Positions 55,699-63,225 of a stretch of 64,000 nt of DNA are shown piece by piece. Numbering within the stretch: the stretch's first letter is position 1; each line of letters opens with the position of its first letter. Under the pieces are notes generated by a model that searched no databases, was not told where the DNA came from, and was given only the letters and a program-made list of their open reading frames with translations. Source of the stretch: CAVSSX01 sp963730735 (lineage in GTDB: Bacteria > Actinomycetota > Acidimicrobiia > Acidimicrobiales > RAAP-2); NCBI GenBank assembly GCA_963730735.1, contig CAVSSX010000007.1:1550001-1614000 (forward strand), in the 5' to 3' direction. Made by a program: the position numbers and the translations under genes.

Positions 55699-56631
55699 AT
55701 GACCGCACTCCTCGACCCACCGCCCGCTCCGGCGCTCGACCGGCCGCCGCGCCCGGGGATCCTCGAGAAACTGATCACCCTGCTGCTGGTCATCGCACCG
55801 GTCCTCGGCCTGGCCTGGGCCGCCGGCCGCACGTGGAACCACCACATCGCCTGGCTGGACGTGGCCTTGCTGGCCAGCCTGTACATCGTCACCGGCTTCG
55901 GCCTCTCGCTCGGCTTTCACCGGCTCTTCACCCACCGCAGCTTCCGGGCCCACCGATGGCTGCGCATCGCTCTGGCGGTCGCCGGGTCGATGGCCGCCGA
56001 GGGCTCGGTGATCAGCTGGGTGGCCATCCACCGCCGACACCACGTGTTCGCCGATCAGGCCGGCGACCCGCATTCACCCCGGCCCGAGGGTGAGGGGCTG
56101 GCGGCCCAGCTGCGAGGACTGGCCCATGCCCATGTCGGCTGGCTGTTCGGCGGGACGCCGCCCAACGGCGAGAAGTGGGCACGAGATCTGTTGGCCGACC
56201 GGGACATGGTGGTGGTGGCCGCCCTCACCCCGCTGTGGATCGTCCTGTCGCTGGCCCTGCCGTTCGCCATCGGTTGGGCGGTCACGGGGACGTTGGGCGG
56301 GGCGCTGCTCGCCCTCTTGTGGGGCGGGGCGGTCCGCATCGCCCTCCTGCACCACGTGACCTGGGGCGTGAACTCGCTCGGCCACACCTTCGGTTCGCAC
56401 CCCTACGCCACTCGTGACACCAGCGGCAACATCGGGCTGCTGGCCGTGTTGAGCTTCGGTGACTCGTGGCACAACTCGCATCACGCCTTCCCGGCCCTGG
56501 CCCGTCACGGGTTCCGCCGGGGCGAGCTCGATGCCTCGGCCCGGCTGCTGGCCGTCTTCGAAGGACTGGGTTGGGCGTCGCACTCCCGATGGCCGACCCG
56601 GGAGCAGCGGGCCGCGCACGGCGTGGCGTAG
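55699..56631 (+). CDS. Fatty acid desaturase (second copy, acyl-CoA type)
   Basis: The ATG at 55699 has CGGGAGG upstream. The 310-residue protein has His boxes HRLFTH, HRRHH and HNSHH and hydrophobic helices (LITLLLVIAPVLGLAWAAG, DVALLASLYIVTGFGLSLGF). It belongs to the same family as the desaturase at 53114 but with different spacing and a conserved TRDTSGNIGLLAVLSFGDSW. It is separated from the lipid operon by the regulator and two small genes and has its own transcript. Intact. Confidence 0.92.
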   Translation: MTALLDPPPAPALDRPPRPGILEKLITLLLVIAPVLGLAWAAGRTWNHHIAWLDVALLASLYIVTGFGLSLGFHRLFTHRSFRAHRWLRIALAVAGSMAAEGSVISWVAIHRRHHVFADQAGDPHSPRPEGEGLAAQLRGLAHAHVGWLFGGTPPNGEKWARDLLADRDMVVVAALTPLWIVLSLALPFAIGWAVTGTLGGALLALLWGGAVRIALLHHVTWGVNSLGHTFGSHPYATRDTSGNIGLLAVLSFGDSWHNSHHAFPALARHGFRRGELDASARLLAVFEGLGWASHSRWPTREQRAAHGVA

Positions 56632-56809
56632 TCGGCAGGCACCTGACCCGGGGCTGACGGTCCCGGACTCGACCTGCCGTCGCCGACCGCGGGAGTACGC
56701 CCGACGGCGAACGGCACGCGGCAGCACAGATCGATCCATCCACCAGGAATGAGGCAACGAATGACCGGAGTAGGCAACGAGCGGGCGACGCGGTGTGACG
56801 GGGTGGCCC

Positions 56810-57235
56810 GTGCCTAGGCGCAACCACGAGGAACGTCGCTCGACCCGATCCCGCGACGCCGAGCCGGTCCGGCGCGGGCGTCCGGGGGCCCGCAACGTGG
56901 ACGAGGAGGCGTTGGCCCGACGCGAGAGCGGCCAGACCTACAGCGCCATCGCACGCGGTCTCGAGCTGCCCCGGGCCATGGCCGCCCACGAGGCGTTCCT
57001 GCGGGCCCTCGGGCACCGCACCGGTGAGGACCACCAGACCCTGGTCGACAACGAGCGCCGCCGACTCGACGAGCTCGAGACGCGGATCCGGACGCGCGAC
57101 GCCGCCAACCCCGAGAAGGTGGCCCGTCGCCTCGAGGGCGTGGAGGTGCTGCGGGCCTCGCTGGCCGAGCAGCACCCGGCTGAGCAGCCGAGGCCGGTGC
57201 CGGCGACGTCGGGCCCGGGGGTCAGGCGAAGCTGA
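56810..57235 (+). CDS. Hypothetical charged protein with possible helix-turn-helix
   Basis: The GTG at 56810 has GGGGTGG just upstream. The 141-residue product is very rich in Arg and Glu (RRNHEERRSTRSRDAEPVRR). ALARRESGQTYSAIARGLEL could be a resolvase-like helix-turn-helix, and ERRRLDELETRIRTRDAANP could be a coiled coil. No catalytic motif. It overlaps the convergent SnoaL-like gene by 14 nt. Possibly a small DNA-binding protein. Confidence 0.55.
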   Translation: MPRRNHEERRSTRSRDAEPVRRGRPGARNVDEEALARRESGQTYSAIARGLELPRAMAAHEAFLRALGHRTGEDHQTLVDNERRRLDELETRIRTRDAANPEKVARRLEGVEVLRASLAEQHPAEQPRPVPATSGPGVRRS

Positions 57236-57641
57236 TCTTGCGGTGCGCCACCCGCCAGCCGGTGGGGGTGCGCCGGAAGTCGTCGTCGTAGTGACCGACC
57301 AGCATGATGGAGGCCTTGCCGTCGGGCCCGGGGCCCCCGAAGACGAAGTTGGACTGGACGACGGCGTCGTCGGGCCCGGTGAAGCTGATGGCCGTGCTGC
57401 CGACGATGTGGCGGGTGTGCACCTCGGGTCCGGTGTCGGTCCGTCGTGCGGCCGCCCCCTCGCGGATGTCGTCGGCCCCCCGACGGATGTCGCCTGGCAT
57501 CTCGAACACGCCGTCGTCGGTGAAGCAGGCGACGTAGTCCTCGAGCTCGGACAGGAGGCCCCGGTCGGCCAGCTGGGAGAGCCGGCCGAGCACGTTGCGG
57601 ATCTCGAGCTCGTCGCTGGCCTGGGTGTCGCTTGACGTCAT
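57222..57641 (-). CDS. SnoaL-like / NTF2-fold protein
   Basis: The ATG at 57641 has TGAGGGGGACTCC upstream. The 139-residue protein has the NTF2-fold order NVLGRLSQLADRGLLSELED, YVACFTDDGVFEMPG, HTRHIVGSTAISFTGPDDAV, VGHYDDDFRRTPTGWRVAHR. Relatives are isomerases, hydratases or non-catalytic subunits in lipid and steroid catabolism. It follows the hotdog protein gene leftwards. Confidence 0.82.
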   Translation of the reverse strand: MTSSDTQASDELEIRNVLGRLSQLADRGLLSELEDYVACFTDDGVFEMPGDIRRGADDIREGAAARRTDTGPEVHTRHIVGSTAISFTGPDDAVVQSNFVFGGPGPDGKASIMLVGHYDDDFRRTPTGWRVAHRKISFA

Positions 57642-57702
57642 GGAGTCCCCCTCATGGTGTGGTTGGCATCGCCCGGCGCGGTCGCGCCCGGGTAGGTACT
57701 GC

Positions 57703-58548
57703 TCATGCAGGCCGGCGGTAGACGCCGGACCCGACGCTGGTCACCCGGTCGCCGTTGCCCTCGTCGTGCAGGGCCAGGCGTACGCCGATACGGCCCTGAC
57801 CGCCGTCGAAGCTCGTGCCGGTCGTGCGGAAGGGGCCGACCTTGCCGCGGGCCACGAACATCACCTGCCAGCTCTCGACCTGGAGCTGGTCGGTGCCGGC
57901 CCGCTCGTAGGCCAGGTCGTTGGCCGCCGTCTCGAGGACGATGTGGATGGGCCCGAGGTGGAGGGCGGCGTCGGGCGAGGCGAACTCGCCCTGGAGTTCG
58001 GGCAGGATCCAGGTGCCGTCGGGGCGTTGGCTGGCCCCGAACACCTGGTGGAGCGGGGGCATCGACGGCGAGTCCTCGACGTCGATCGGCGGGTTGTCGA
58101 CCTTCTCGAATCCCGGCGGCGTCGAGCCGAGGCTGACCCCCATGCCCGTCGAGAGGGCGATGACCCGGTCGTGGTCGTCGTCGTCGACGACCAGCGAGCG
58201 GCTGAACCCCATGCTGCGGCCGAGGTGGATGGTCTCGGGCAACACGGCGACCCGCCGGACGTCGCGGGCGTCGTCGAGGATCTGCATGGAGGCGATGACC
58301 GGGTTCGGTACGTAGAGGTCGTCGGCCATGCCGCCCGACTCGGGCGAGGCGATGCACAGCGGGGCGGCCATGATGCCCCCGGCCGGATTCCGCATGTCGT
58401 GGCGCAACGGCATCGTCGTGCCCTCGGGGGCGTTGTCGAGGGCGCTCGAGACCTTGCCCAGGTACCGGTAGGTCATGAGGGCGGTCCACTTGTTCTCGAA
58501 GTCGGACCAGTACTCGTCCGAGCTCGTGTTGCGGATGTCACTCGGCAT
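57703..58548 (-). CDS. Double-hotdog acyl-CoA thioesterase-like protein
   Basis: The ATG at 58548 has GGGGGGACGCC upstream. 281 residues. PLRHDMRNPAGGIMAAPLCI resembles the substrate-facing helix of hotdog enzymes (compare the HGG turn), and ILDDARDVRRVAVLPETIHL and VESWQVMFVARGKVGPFRTT fit beta-sheet repeats of a two-hotdog protein. It is similar in layout to the gene at 60285 and sits downstream of an acyl-CoA synthetase. Thioesterase or dehydratase activity is inferred. Confidence 0.62.
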   Translation of the reverse strand: MPSDIRNTSSDEYWSDFENKWTALMTYRYLGKVSSALDNAPEGTTMPLRHDMRNPAGGIMAAPLCIASPESGGMADDLYVPNPVIASMQILDDARDVRRVAVLPETIHLGRSMGFSRSLVVDDDDHDRVIALSTGMGVSLGSTPPGFEKVDNPPIDVEDSPSMPPLHQVFGASQRPDGTWILPELQGEFASPDAALHLGPIHIVLETAANDLAYERAGTDQLQVESWQVMFVARGKVGPFRTTGTSFDGGQGRIGVRLALHDEGNGDRVTSVGSGVYRRPA

Positions 58549-58646
58549 GGCGTCCCCCCGGTTCCGGCGCCTCGGGCGGCGACCGTCGCTCGTGGCGTGT
58601 CTAGTCGGGCCGGGGATCGACGTCCACTCACCCGGCCCGGTGTCGG

Positions 58647-60134
58647 TCAGGTGGCGGCGGGCAGGCGCTCGGCCACCAGCGCCTGCCGGTTGACCTTGGT
58701 GGCCTCCGAGCGGGGGATCTGGTCCACGAACTCGACCGTCTTGGGCACCTTGTACGGGCTCAGCCGGGACTTGGCGAAGGCGATGACGTCCGGTTCGCTC
58801 AAGGGGTCGGCGGTGGCCGAGCGCTGGACGATGGCGTGGACCCGTTGGCCCCACTCCTCGTCGGGGAGCCCGATGACCACCACGTCGTCCACGGCCGCAT
58901 GGCCGCTGAGCGCCGCCTCGACCTCGGCCGGGTAGACGTTGGCGCCGCCGCTGATGATCATGTCGACCCGCCGGTCGGCCATGAACAGCCAACCCTCCTC
59001 GTCCAGCCACCCGAGGTCGCCGATGGTCGTGTAGCCGTCGTCGGTGCTGGTGGGCGGCGGGACGTCGCCCAGGTAGGCGTGGACGATGCCCGAGGCCGGC
59101 TTCATGTAGATCTCGCCGATCTCGCCGGCCGGGAGCTCGTGGCCGTCGCCGTCGAGGATCTTGACCTCGGTCCCGCCCCAGCCGCGGCCGACCGTCCCGG
59201 GGTGCAGCAGCCATTCGTCACCCCGGCAGGCGCAGGCCCCGGCACCCTCGCTCGAGCCGTACGACATGTAGAAGCGCTCCGGGCCGATGAGGTCGAACCA
59301 GAAGTGGGCCAACCACTGGGGGAGGGCGGCGGCGCCCTGCATGGTGTGCTGGATGCTCGAGAAGTCCCGCTCGGTGACGCCCTCGATCTGGGCCACCCGT
59401 TGGAACATCGGGGTGGCCCCGGTGAAGCCGGTGATGTGGTGCCGCTCGATCAGGTCGACCATGTGGTCGGCCCGGAAGCGCTCCATGAGGACCACCCGGA
59501 AGCCCGAGACGAGGTTGGCCATCGTCATGAAACCGTTGTTGTGGTAGATCGGACCGGGGGTCAGGATCAGCTGGTCGGGCGGCAGGGTGACGTAGGACTC
59601 GGTGATGGCCAACGAGCTGGGGGCGCCCTCGAACGTGACCGCCGGTGCGCCCCGGAGGATGACCTTGGGCGACCCGGTCGAGCCCGAGCTGCAGATGCCC
59701 GAGTTGTGGGGCGGCACGACGTCGGGCAGGGCGTCGGTGGATCGGCTCAGGCTGTCCTCGAAGAGGTCGGTGCTCGACTCGTCGAGGTGGACCTTGGCCC
59801 CGATGACGTCGCGCAGCCGATTCAGTTCCCATTCGGGCAGGTCCCAGCGCACCGGGACCGGCACCGCGCCGACCTTCCAGGCGGCGAAGGTGGCGAACAC
59901 CAGCTCGGGCGAGTTCCGCAACTGCATGGAGAGCAGGTCGCCGACTCCGAGGCCCCGCTCGGCCAGGACCCGGGCCAGCTGGGTGGTCCGGTGGTCGAGC
60001 TCGGTCCAGGTGAAGGCCTGCTCACTGCGGTCCTCGGCGGCGAACAACAGGGCCACCTCGTCGAGCGGCCGCTGGGCGGCGTGCCGGCCGATCATCGTGC
60101 CGTAGGGAATGAGGTCCAGTTCCGTCGGGTCCAT
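58647..60134 (-). CDS. AMP-forming acyl-CoA synthetase (class I adenylate-forming)
   Basis: The ATG at 60134 (MDPTELDLIPYGTMIGRHAA) has AAAGGAG upstream. 495 residues, intact. The P-loop-like motif is NSGICSSGSTGSPKVILRG, followed by FYMSYGSSEGAGACACRG, TTIGDLGWLDEEGWLFMADR (core Asp) and the C-terminal Lys motif PRSEATKVNRQ. It activates a carboxylic acid to acyl-AMP and then acyl-CoA. Neighbouring hotdog proteins suggest a short catabolic branch, possibly for a terpenoid or steroid fragment (inference). Confidence 0.9.
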   Translation of the reverse strand: MDPTELDLIPYGTMIGRHAAQRPLDEVALLFAAEDRSEQAFTWTELDHRTTQLARVLAERGLGVGDLLSMQLRNSPELVFATFAAWKVGAVPVPVRWDLPEWELNRLRDVIGAKVHLDESSTDLFEDSLSRSTDALPDVVPPHNSGICSSGSTGSPKVILRGAPAVTFEGAPSSLAITESYVTLPPDQLILTPGPIYHNNGFMTMANLVSGFRVVLMERFRADHMVDLIERHHITGFTGATPMFQRVAQIEGVTERDFSSIQHTMQGAAALPQWLAHFWFDLIGPERFYMSYGSSEGAGACACRGDEWLLHPGTVGRGWGGTEVKILDGDGHELPAGEIGEIYMKPASGIVHAYLGDVPPPTSTDDGYTTIGDLGWLDEEGWLFMADRRVDMIISGGANVYPAEVEAALSGHAAVDDVVVIGLPDEEWGQRVHAIVQRSATADPLSEPDVIAFAKSRLSPYKVPKTVEFVDQIPRSEATKVNRQALVAERLPAAT

Positions 60135-60273
60135 GTGCGTCTCTCCTTTGGCGGTGCTCGGCGAACGTCCCGCCGGCCCTGGTGCGCGGGTCGGCAGCCG
60201 GATCGTCCCGTTGGGGCCCCGCACAGGGCGCCAGGCGCCGTCTGCACTGTCCCCTCGCCACCCCGAGGTTGGT

Positions 60274-60279
60274 TAGGGT
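60274..60279 (+). promoter_or_regulatory. Candidate -10 of a leaderless transcript
   Basis: TAGGGT is followed by ACAGC and then the GTG at 60285, leaving no room for a ribosome site. Confidence 0.4.
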
Positions 60280-60284
60280 ACAGC

Positions 60285-61079
60285 GTGTCCACGTCACCTG
60301 AGTTGCCCCACCACGTCATCGACGAGTTCCAGCTCGAACACTGGAACGACGACGACACCAGTTTCGGTCGGGCGCCGATCCTGCCCGGCATGCTGGTCCC
60401 GGGCACCGAGTACGTCCGGATCGGCATCCTCACGGTCCTGGCCGACGTGGTCGCCGGCCAACCCTCGACCGGGGCGATCACCCCGACCACCGACATCAAC
60501 GTGCAGCTGGCCCGGGTCCGGACGATGGGCCAGGTGCGGCTGGTGGCCAAGGTCCTGAAAGCCGGGGCGACCTTGCTCGTGACCCGGACCCTCTTGATGG
60601 CCGACGACGACGAGGAACCCTTCGCCGTGTCGATGGCCACCTTCATGAACCGCCGGCTGGAGCGGTTCGTGCCCCGGGTGGAGCGTCCCGGGGTGGAACT
60701 CACCGTGCCGCTGGCCGAGCGGATCGGTGCCCGGTTCCTCGCCCCGGGCACGGTCGAGCTCGACCCGCGCGACGACCTGAGCAACGGGCACCACGGGACC
60801 GTCCAGGGTGGCGTGGTGGCGACGCTGGGCGAGCTGTCGGCGGCATCGCTGGCCGACGGGCTCCGGTCCGAGGGCGACGGCCCGGCGGTGGTCACCGACA
60901 TCGAGGTCCGCTTCCTCAACCGGGTGAAGGTCGGGCCGGCCCGGGCGGTGGCCGAGGTGCTGCTCGAGGGGCCCGGGGGCAGGACGATCGGCGTGGCCAT
61001 CTCCGACGTCGGCGACGGTGGGCGGCTGACCGCCTACGTGGTCGCCCGAGTGGTGCCGGCCAACCGCTTCGCCCCGTAG
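60285..61079 (+). CDS. Hotdog-fold thioesterase-like protein
   Basis: The GTG at 60285 (VSTSPELPHHVIDEFQLEHW) appears leaderless. 264 residues, with two hotdog-like halves. The second half has DLSNGHHGTVQGGVVATLGE, the PaaI-type G-x-x-x-G-G helix, followed by VVTDIEVRFLNRVKVGPARA. Acyl-CoA thioesterase activity is likely. It is divergent from the acyl-CoA synthetase by 150 bp. Intact. Confidence 0.75.
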   Translation: MSTSPELPHHVIDEFQLEHWNDDDTSFGRAPILPGMLVPGTEYVRIGILTVLADVVAGQPSTGAITPTTDINVQLARVRTMGQVRLVAKVLKAGATLLVTRTLLMADDDEEPFAVSMATFMNRRLERFVPRVERPGVELTVPLAERIGARFLAPGTVELDPRDDLSNGHHGTVQGGVVATLGELSAASLADGLRSEGDGPAVVTDIEVRFLNRVKVGPARAVAEVLLEGPGGRTIGVAISDVGDGGRLTAYVVARVVPANRFAP

Positions 61080-61080
61080 G

Positions 61081-61106
61081 CCTCCGGGTGCCGGGGCGCC
61101 GGGAGG
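61081..61106. terminator. Hairpin between convergent genes
   Basis: CCTCC...GGAGG closes an inner GGTGCC/GGCGCC stem with one mismatch, giving about ten pairs in the 28-bp gap between the stops at 61079 and 61108. Symmetric, so probably bidirectional. Confidence 0.55.
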
Positions 61107-61107
61107 C

Positions 61108-62094
61108 TCAGTAGCCACCCTGACGCTCGAAGATGGCCCGGGGGTTGTCCCGCAGCATCTGGTCGACCTGGGCCTGGGTCACCCCGCGCTCGAGCAGGGC
61201 CGGGATGACCTCGTCGGACACGTGGTTGTAACCCCACCTCGGGTTGGCCTCGAAGAAGCCCGGGAAGTCGTCGAGGACGCACATGGCGTCGTGCGACAGG
61301 ACCATCTGTCCGGCGTAGCCCTGGGCACACAGCTGCACGACCACGTCGACGCGCTCGTCGAAGCTCATGTGTGGCGGGTTGTAGAGGCCGAAGCGGTCCA
61401 TGCCGATCGTCGAGCCCCGGTCCATGAGCTCACGCAGGTAGTCGAGGTCGGAGGTGTCCCCGCAGTGGCCGATGACGACCCTCGAGAGGTCGACGCCCTC
61501 CTCGGCGAACACCCGCTGTTGGTCCCGACCGGTCTGCTCCCAGGCGTTGGTGTGGGTGGAGATGGGCACGCCGGTGAGCCGGTGGGCCCGGGCCACCGAC
61601 CGCAGCACCCGATCGATGTGCGGGGTGACACCGGGCGACTCGGTGCAGCACTTGAGGATCTGGGCCCGGACCCCGGTGTCACCGATGCCCTCGGTGATGT
61701 CCTTCACGAAGAAGTCGACCAGCAGGTCGCCGTGGGTCGCCGGGAACGTGGCCGGCTTGCGGCGGGAGATGAACTTCGGCAGGTAGTCGTAGGTGTACAT
61801 GCCGGTGGCCACGATGATGTTGAGCTCGGTCTGCTCGGCCACCGGGACGATGTGCTCGACCGCCCGGCCCAATCCGAGGACGGTCAGGTCCACGATGGTC
61901 GAGATGCCCCGGGCCTTGAGGTCCTCCATCTTGGCCAGCGCCTCGGCCTGCCGGTCGGCCTTGCTGCCGTCCCAGCTCCACTCCGGGTACTCGTGCTCGA
62001 TCTCGGGCGTCACCACGAAGACGTGCTCGTGCATGAGCGTCGCCCCGAGCTCGCTGGTGTCGATCTCCCCGCGAACGGTCTGGATGCTGGCCAC
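61108..62094 (-). CDS. Phosphotriesterase-family metal-dependent hydrolase
   Basis: The GTG at 62094 has GGGGGGAAC upstream. 328 residues, intact. The binuclear metal site is visible: GATLMHEHVFVV (H-x-H), AQILKCCTESPGVTP (carboxylated Lys), GVPISTHTNAWEQTG (His), VVIGHCGDTSDLDYL (His) and QMVLSHDAMC (Asp). Many such proteins are lactonases rather than phosphotriesterases. The natural substrate is unknown. Confidence 0.9.
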   Translation of the reverse strand: MASIQTVRGEIDTSELGATLMHEHVFVVTPEIEHEYPEWSWDGSKADRQAEALAKMEDLKARGISTIVDLTVLGLGRAVEHIVPVAEQTELNIIVATGMYTYDYLPKFISRRKPATFPATHGDLLVDFFVKDITEGIGDTGVRAQILKCCTESPGVTPHIDRVLRSVARAHRLTGVPISTHTNAWEQTGRDQQRVFAEEGVDLSRVVIGHCGDTSDLDYLRELMDRGSTIGMDRFGLYNPPHMSFDERVDVVVQLCAQGYAGQMVLSHDAMCVLDDFPGFFEANPRWGYNHVSDEVIPALLERGVTQAQVDQMLRDNPRAIFERQGGY

Positions 62095-62155
62095 GTTCCC
62101 CCCTCTGCCTTGCCCGGGCCCCGAGCATAGGCAGGGACCAGGGGGCCGGAACCGA

Positions 62156-62509
62156 CTAGTCGGAGGAGGCGGGGCTCAACGCCGCCTCGGGGGTGGCGGC
62201 GATGGTGAAGACCTCGGTGAGGCCGGTGATCTCGAAGATCTTCAGGATCCGCGGCTCGGTGACGGCCAGTCGAAGCTCGCCGCCGAGTTCGCGGCTGCGC
62301 TTGTGCGCGCCCACCAGCACGCCGAGGGCGGTGGAGTCGAGGAAGGTCACGCCCCGGAGGTCGACGACGACGTCCGGCTGCTCGGCCGTGGCCAGGCCGG
62401 CCAGGGTGTCCCGCAGGACCTCGGCACTCGTTACGTCGATCTCACCGGTGACCGCGACCACCGCCACGGTCCCGAGGTGACCGACCGTCGCCTCAATGTT
62501 CCCATCCAT
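62156..62509 (-). CDS. STAS-domain anti-sigma factor antagonist
   Basis: The ATG at 62509 (MDGNIEATVGHLGTVAVVAV) starts a 117-residue single STAS domain. LRGVTFLDSTALGVLVGAH holds the conserved Asp-Ser, the Ser being the usual phosphorylation site. Downstream of the HATPase gene on the same strand, it forms a classic partner-switching pair. When unphosphorylated it would sequester the kinase. The SpoIIE-type phosphatase at 46428 could act on it. Confidence 0.9.
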   Translation of the reverse strand: MDGNIEATVGHLGTVAVVAVTGEIDVTSAEVLRDTLAGLATAEQPDVVVDLRGVTFLDSTALGVLVGAHKRSRELGGELRLAVTEPRILKIFEITGLTEVFTIAATPEAALSPASSD

Positions 62510-62628
62510 GATCGGCGCTCCTGACTGTCAGGGACGGATACCCCGGCGTGTGCGGGTCGGCGGCGACGCTGCCGACCACTGCTCCGACGTCCCGTCGACG
62601 GAGGGCAATCGTAGGCGCGCCGGCGACG

Positions 62629-63060
62629 TCAGGGCGCAAGATCGAGCTCGAACCAGACCACCTTGCCGGTGCCGATCGGCTTGGCGCCCCACCGGGTCGC
62701 CATGGCGGCCACGATCGCCATGCCCCGGCCGTGCTCGCGCGACTCGCTCGGCGCCAGCACCTCGGGCAGCTGCTCGCTGCCGTCGCTGACCGAGACATGG
62801 AGGCAGTCACCCCGGTGCTCGATGGACAGCACGAAGGACCCGCCCCCATGGACCAGGGCGTTGGTGACGAGCTCGTCGGCCAGCAGTTCGGCCACGTCCC
62901 GGGCGTGCGCCGGACAATCCTCGGTCGAGGCACGCACCGCCTGGCGCGCTTCTCGGAGCGAGCCGATGTCGCCGCTTACGATGCTGAGCCGTTCCTGCGC
63001 CGCCACGTGACCCTTCAACTGGTTCCCAGTAAGTGCAGCTGACAACTCATTATTCCTCAT
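62629..63060 (-). CDS. HATPase_c anti-sigma factor/serine kinase (RsbW-like)
   Basis: 143 residues from the ATG at 63060. GHKL ATPase motifs are present: ADELVTNALVHGGG (N-box), VSVSDGSEQLP and GRGMAIVAAMATRWG. RsbW-like proteins bind a sigma factor and phosphorylate the STAS antagonist. It lies 119 bp upstream of the STAS gene on the same strand. No sigma factor gene is visible in this window. Confidence 0.88.
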   Translation of the reverse strand: MRNNELSAALTGNQLKGHVAAQERLSIVSGDIGSLREARQAVRASTEDCPAHARDVAELLADELVTNALVHGGGSFVLSIEHRGDCLHVSVSDGSEQLPEVLAPSESREHGRGMAIVAAMATRWGAKPIGTGKVVWFELDLAP

Positions 63061-63225
63061 GTTCCGACGGACCCACGGGAAACCCGTAGGGGGTGCTCAC
63101 GTAGGCACTCTCCCCGTCCTGCCCCGGTTTCCAAACGCACCTGGCGGGCGGACCGGTCCGGCGGGGGGCCCGGCGCTAGCGTGTCCAGCGGGTCGCACGC
63201 CGCCGCGACCCTGGGGGGAGTGGAC

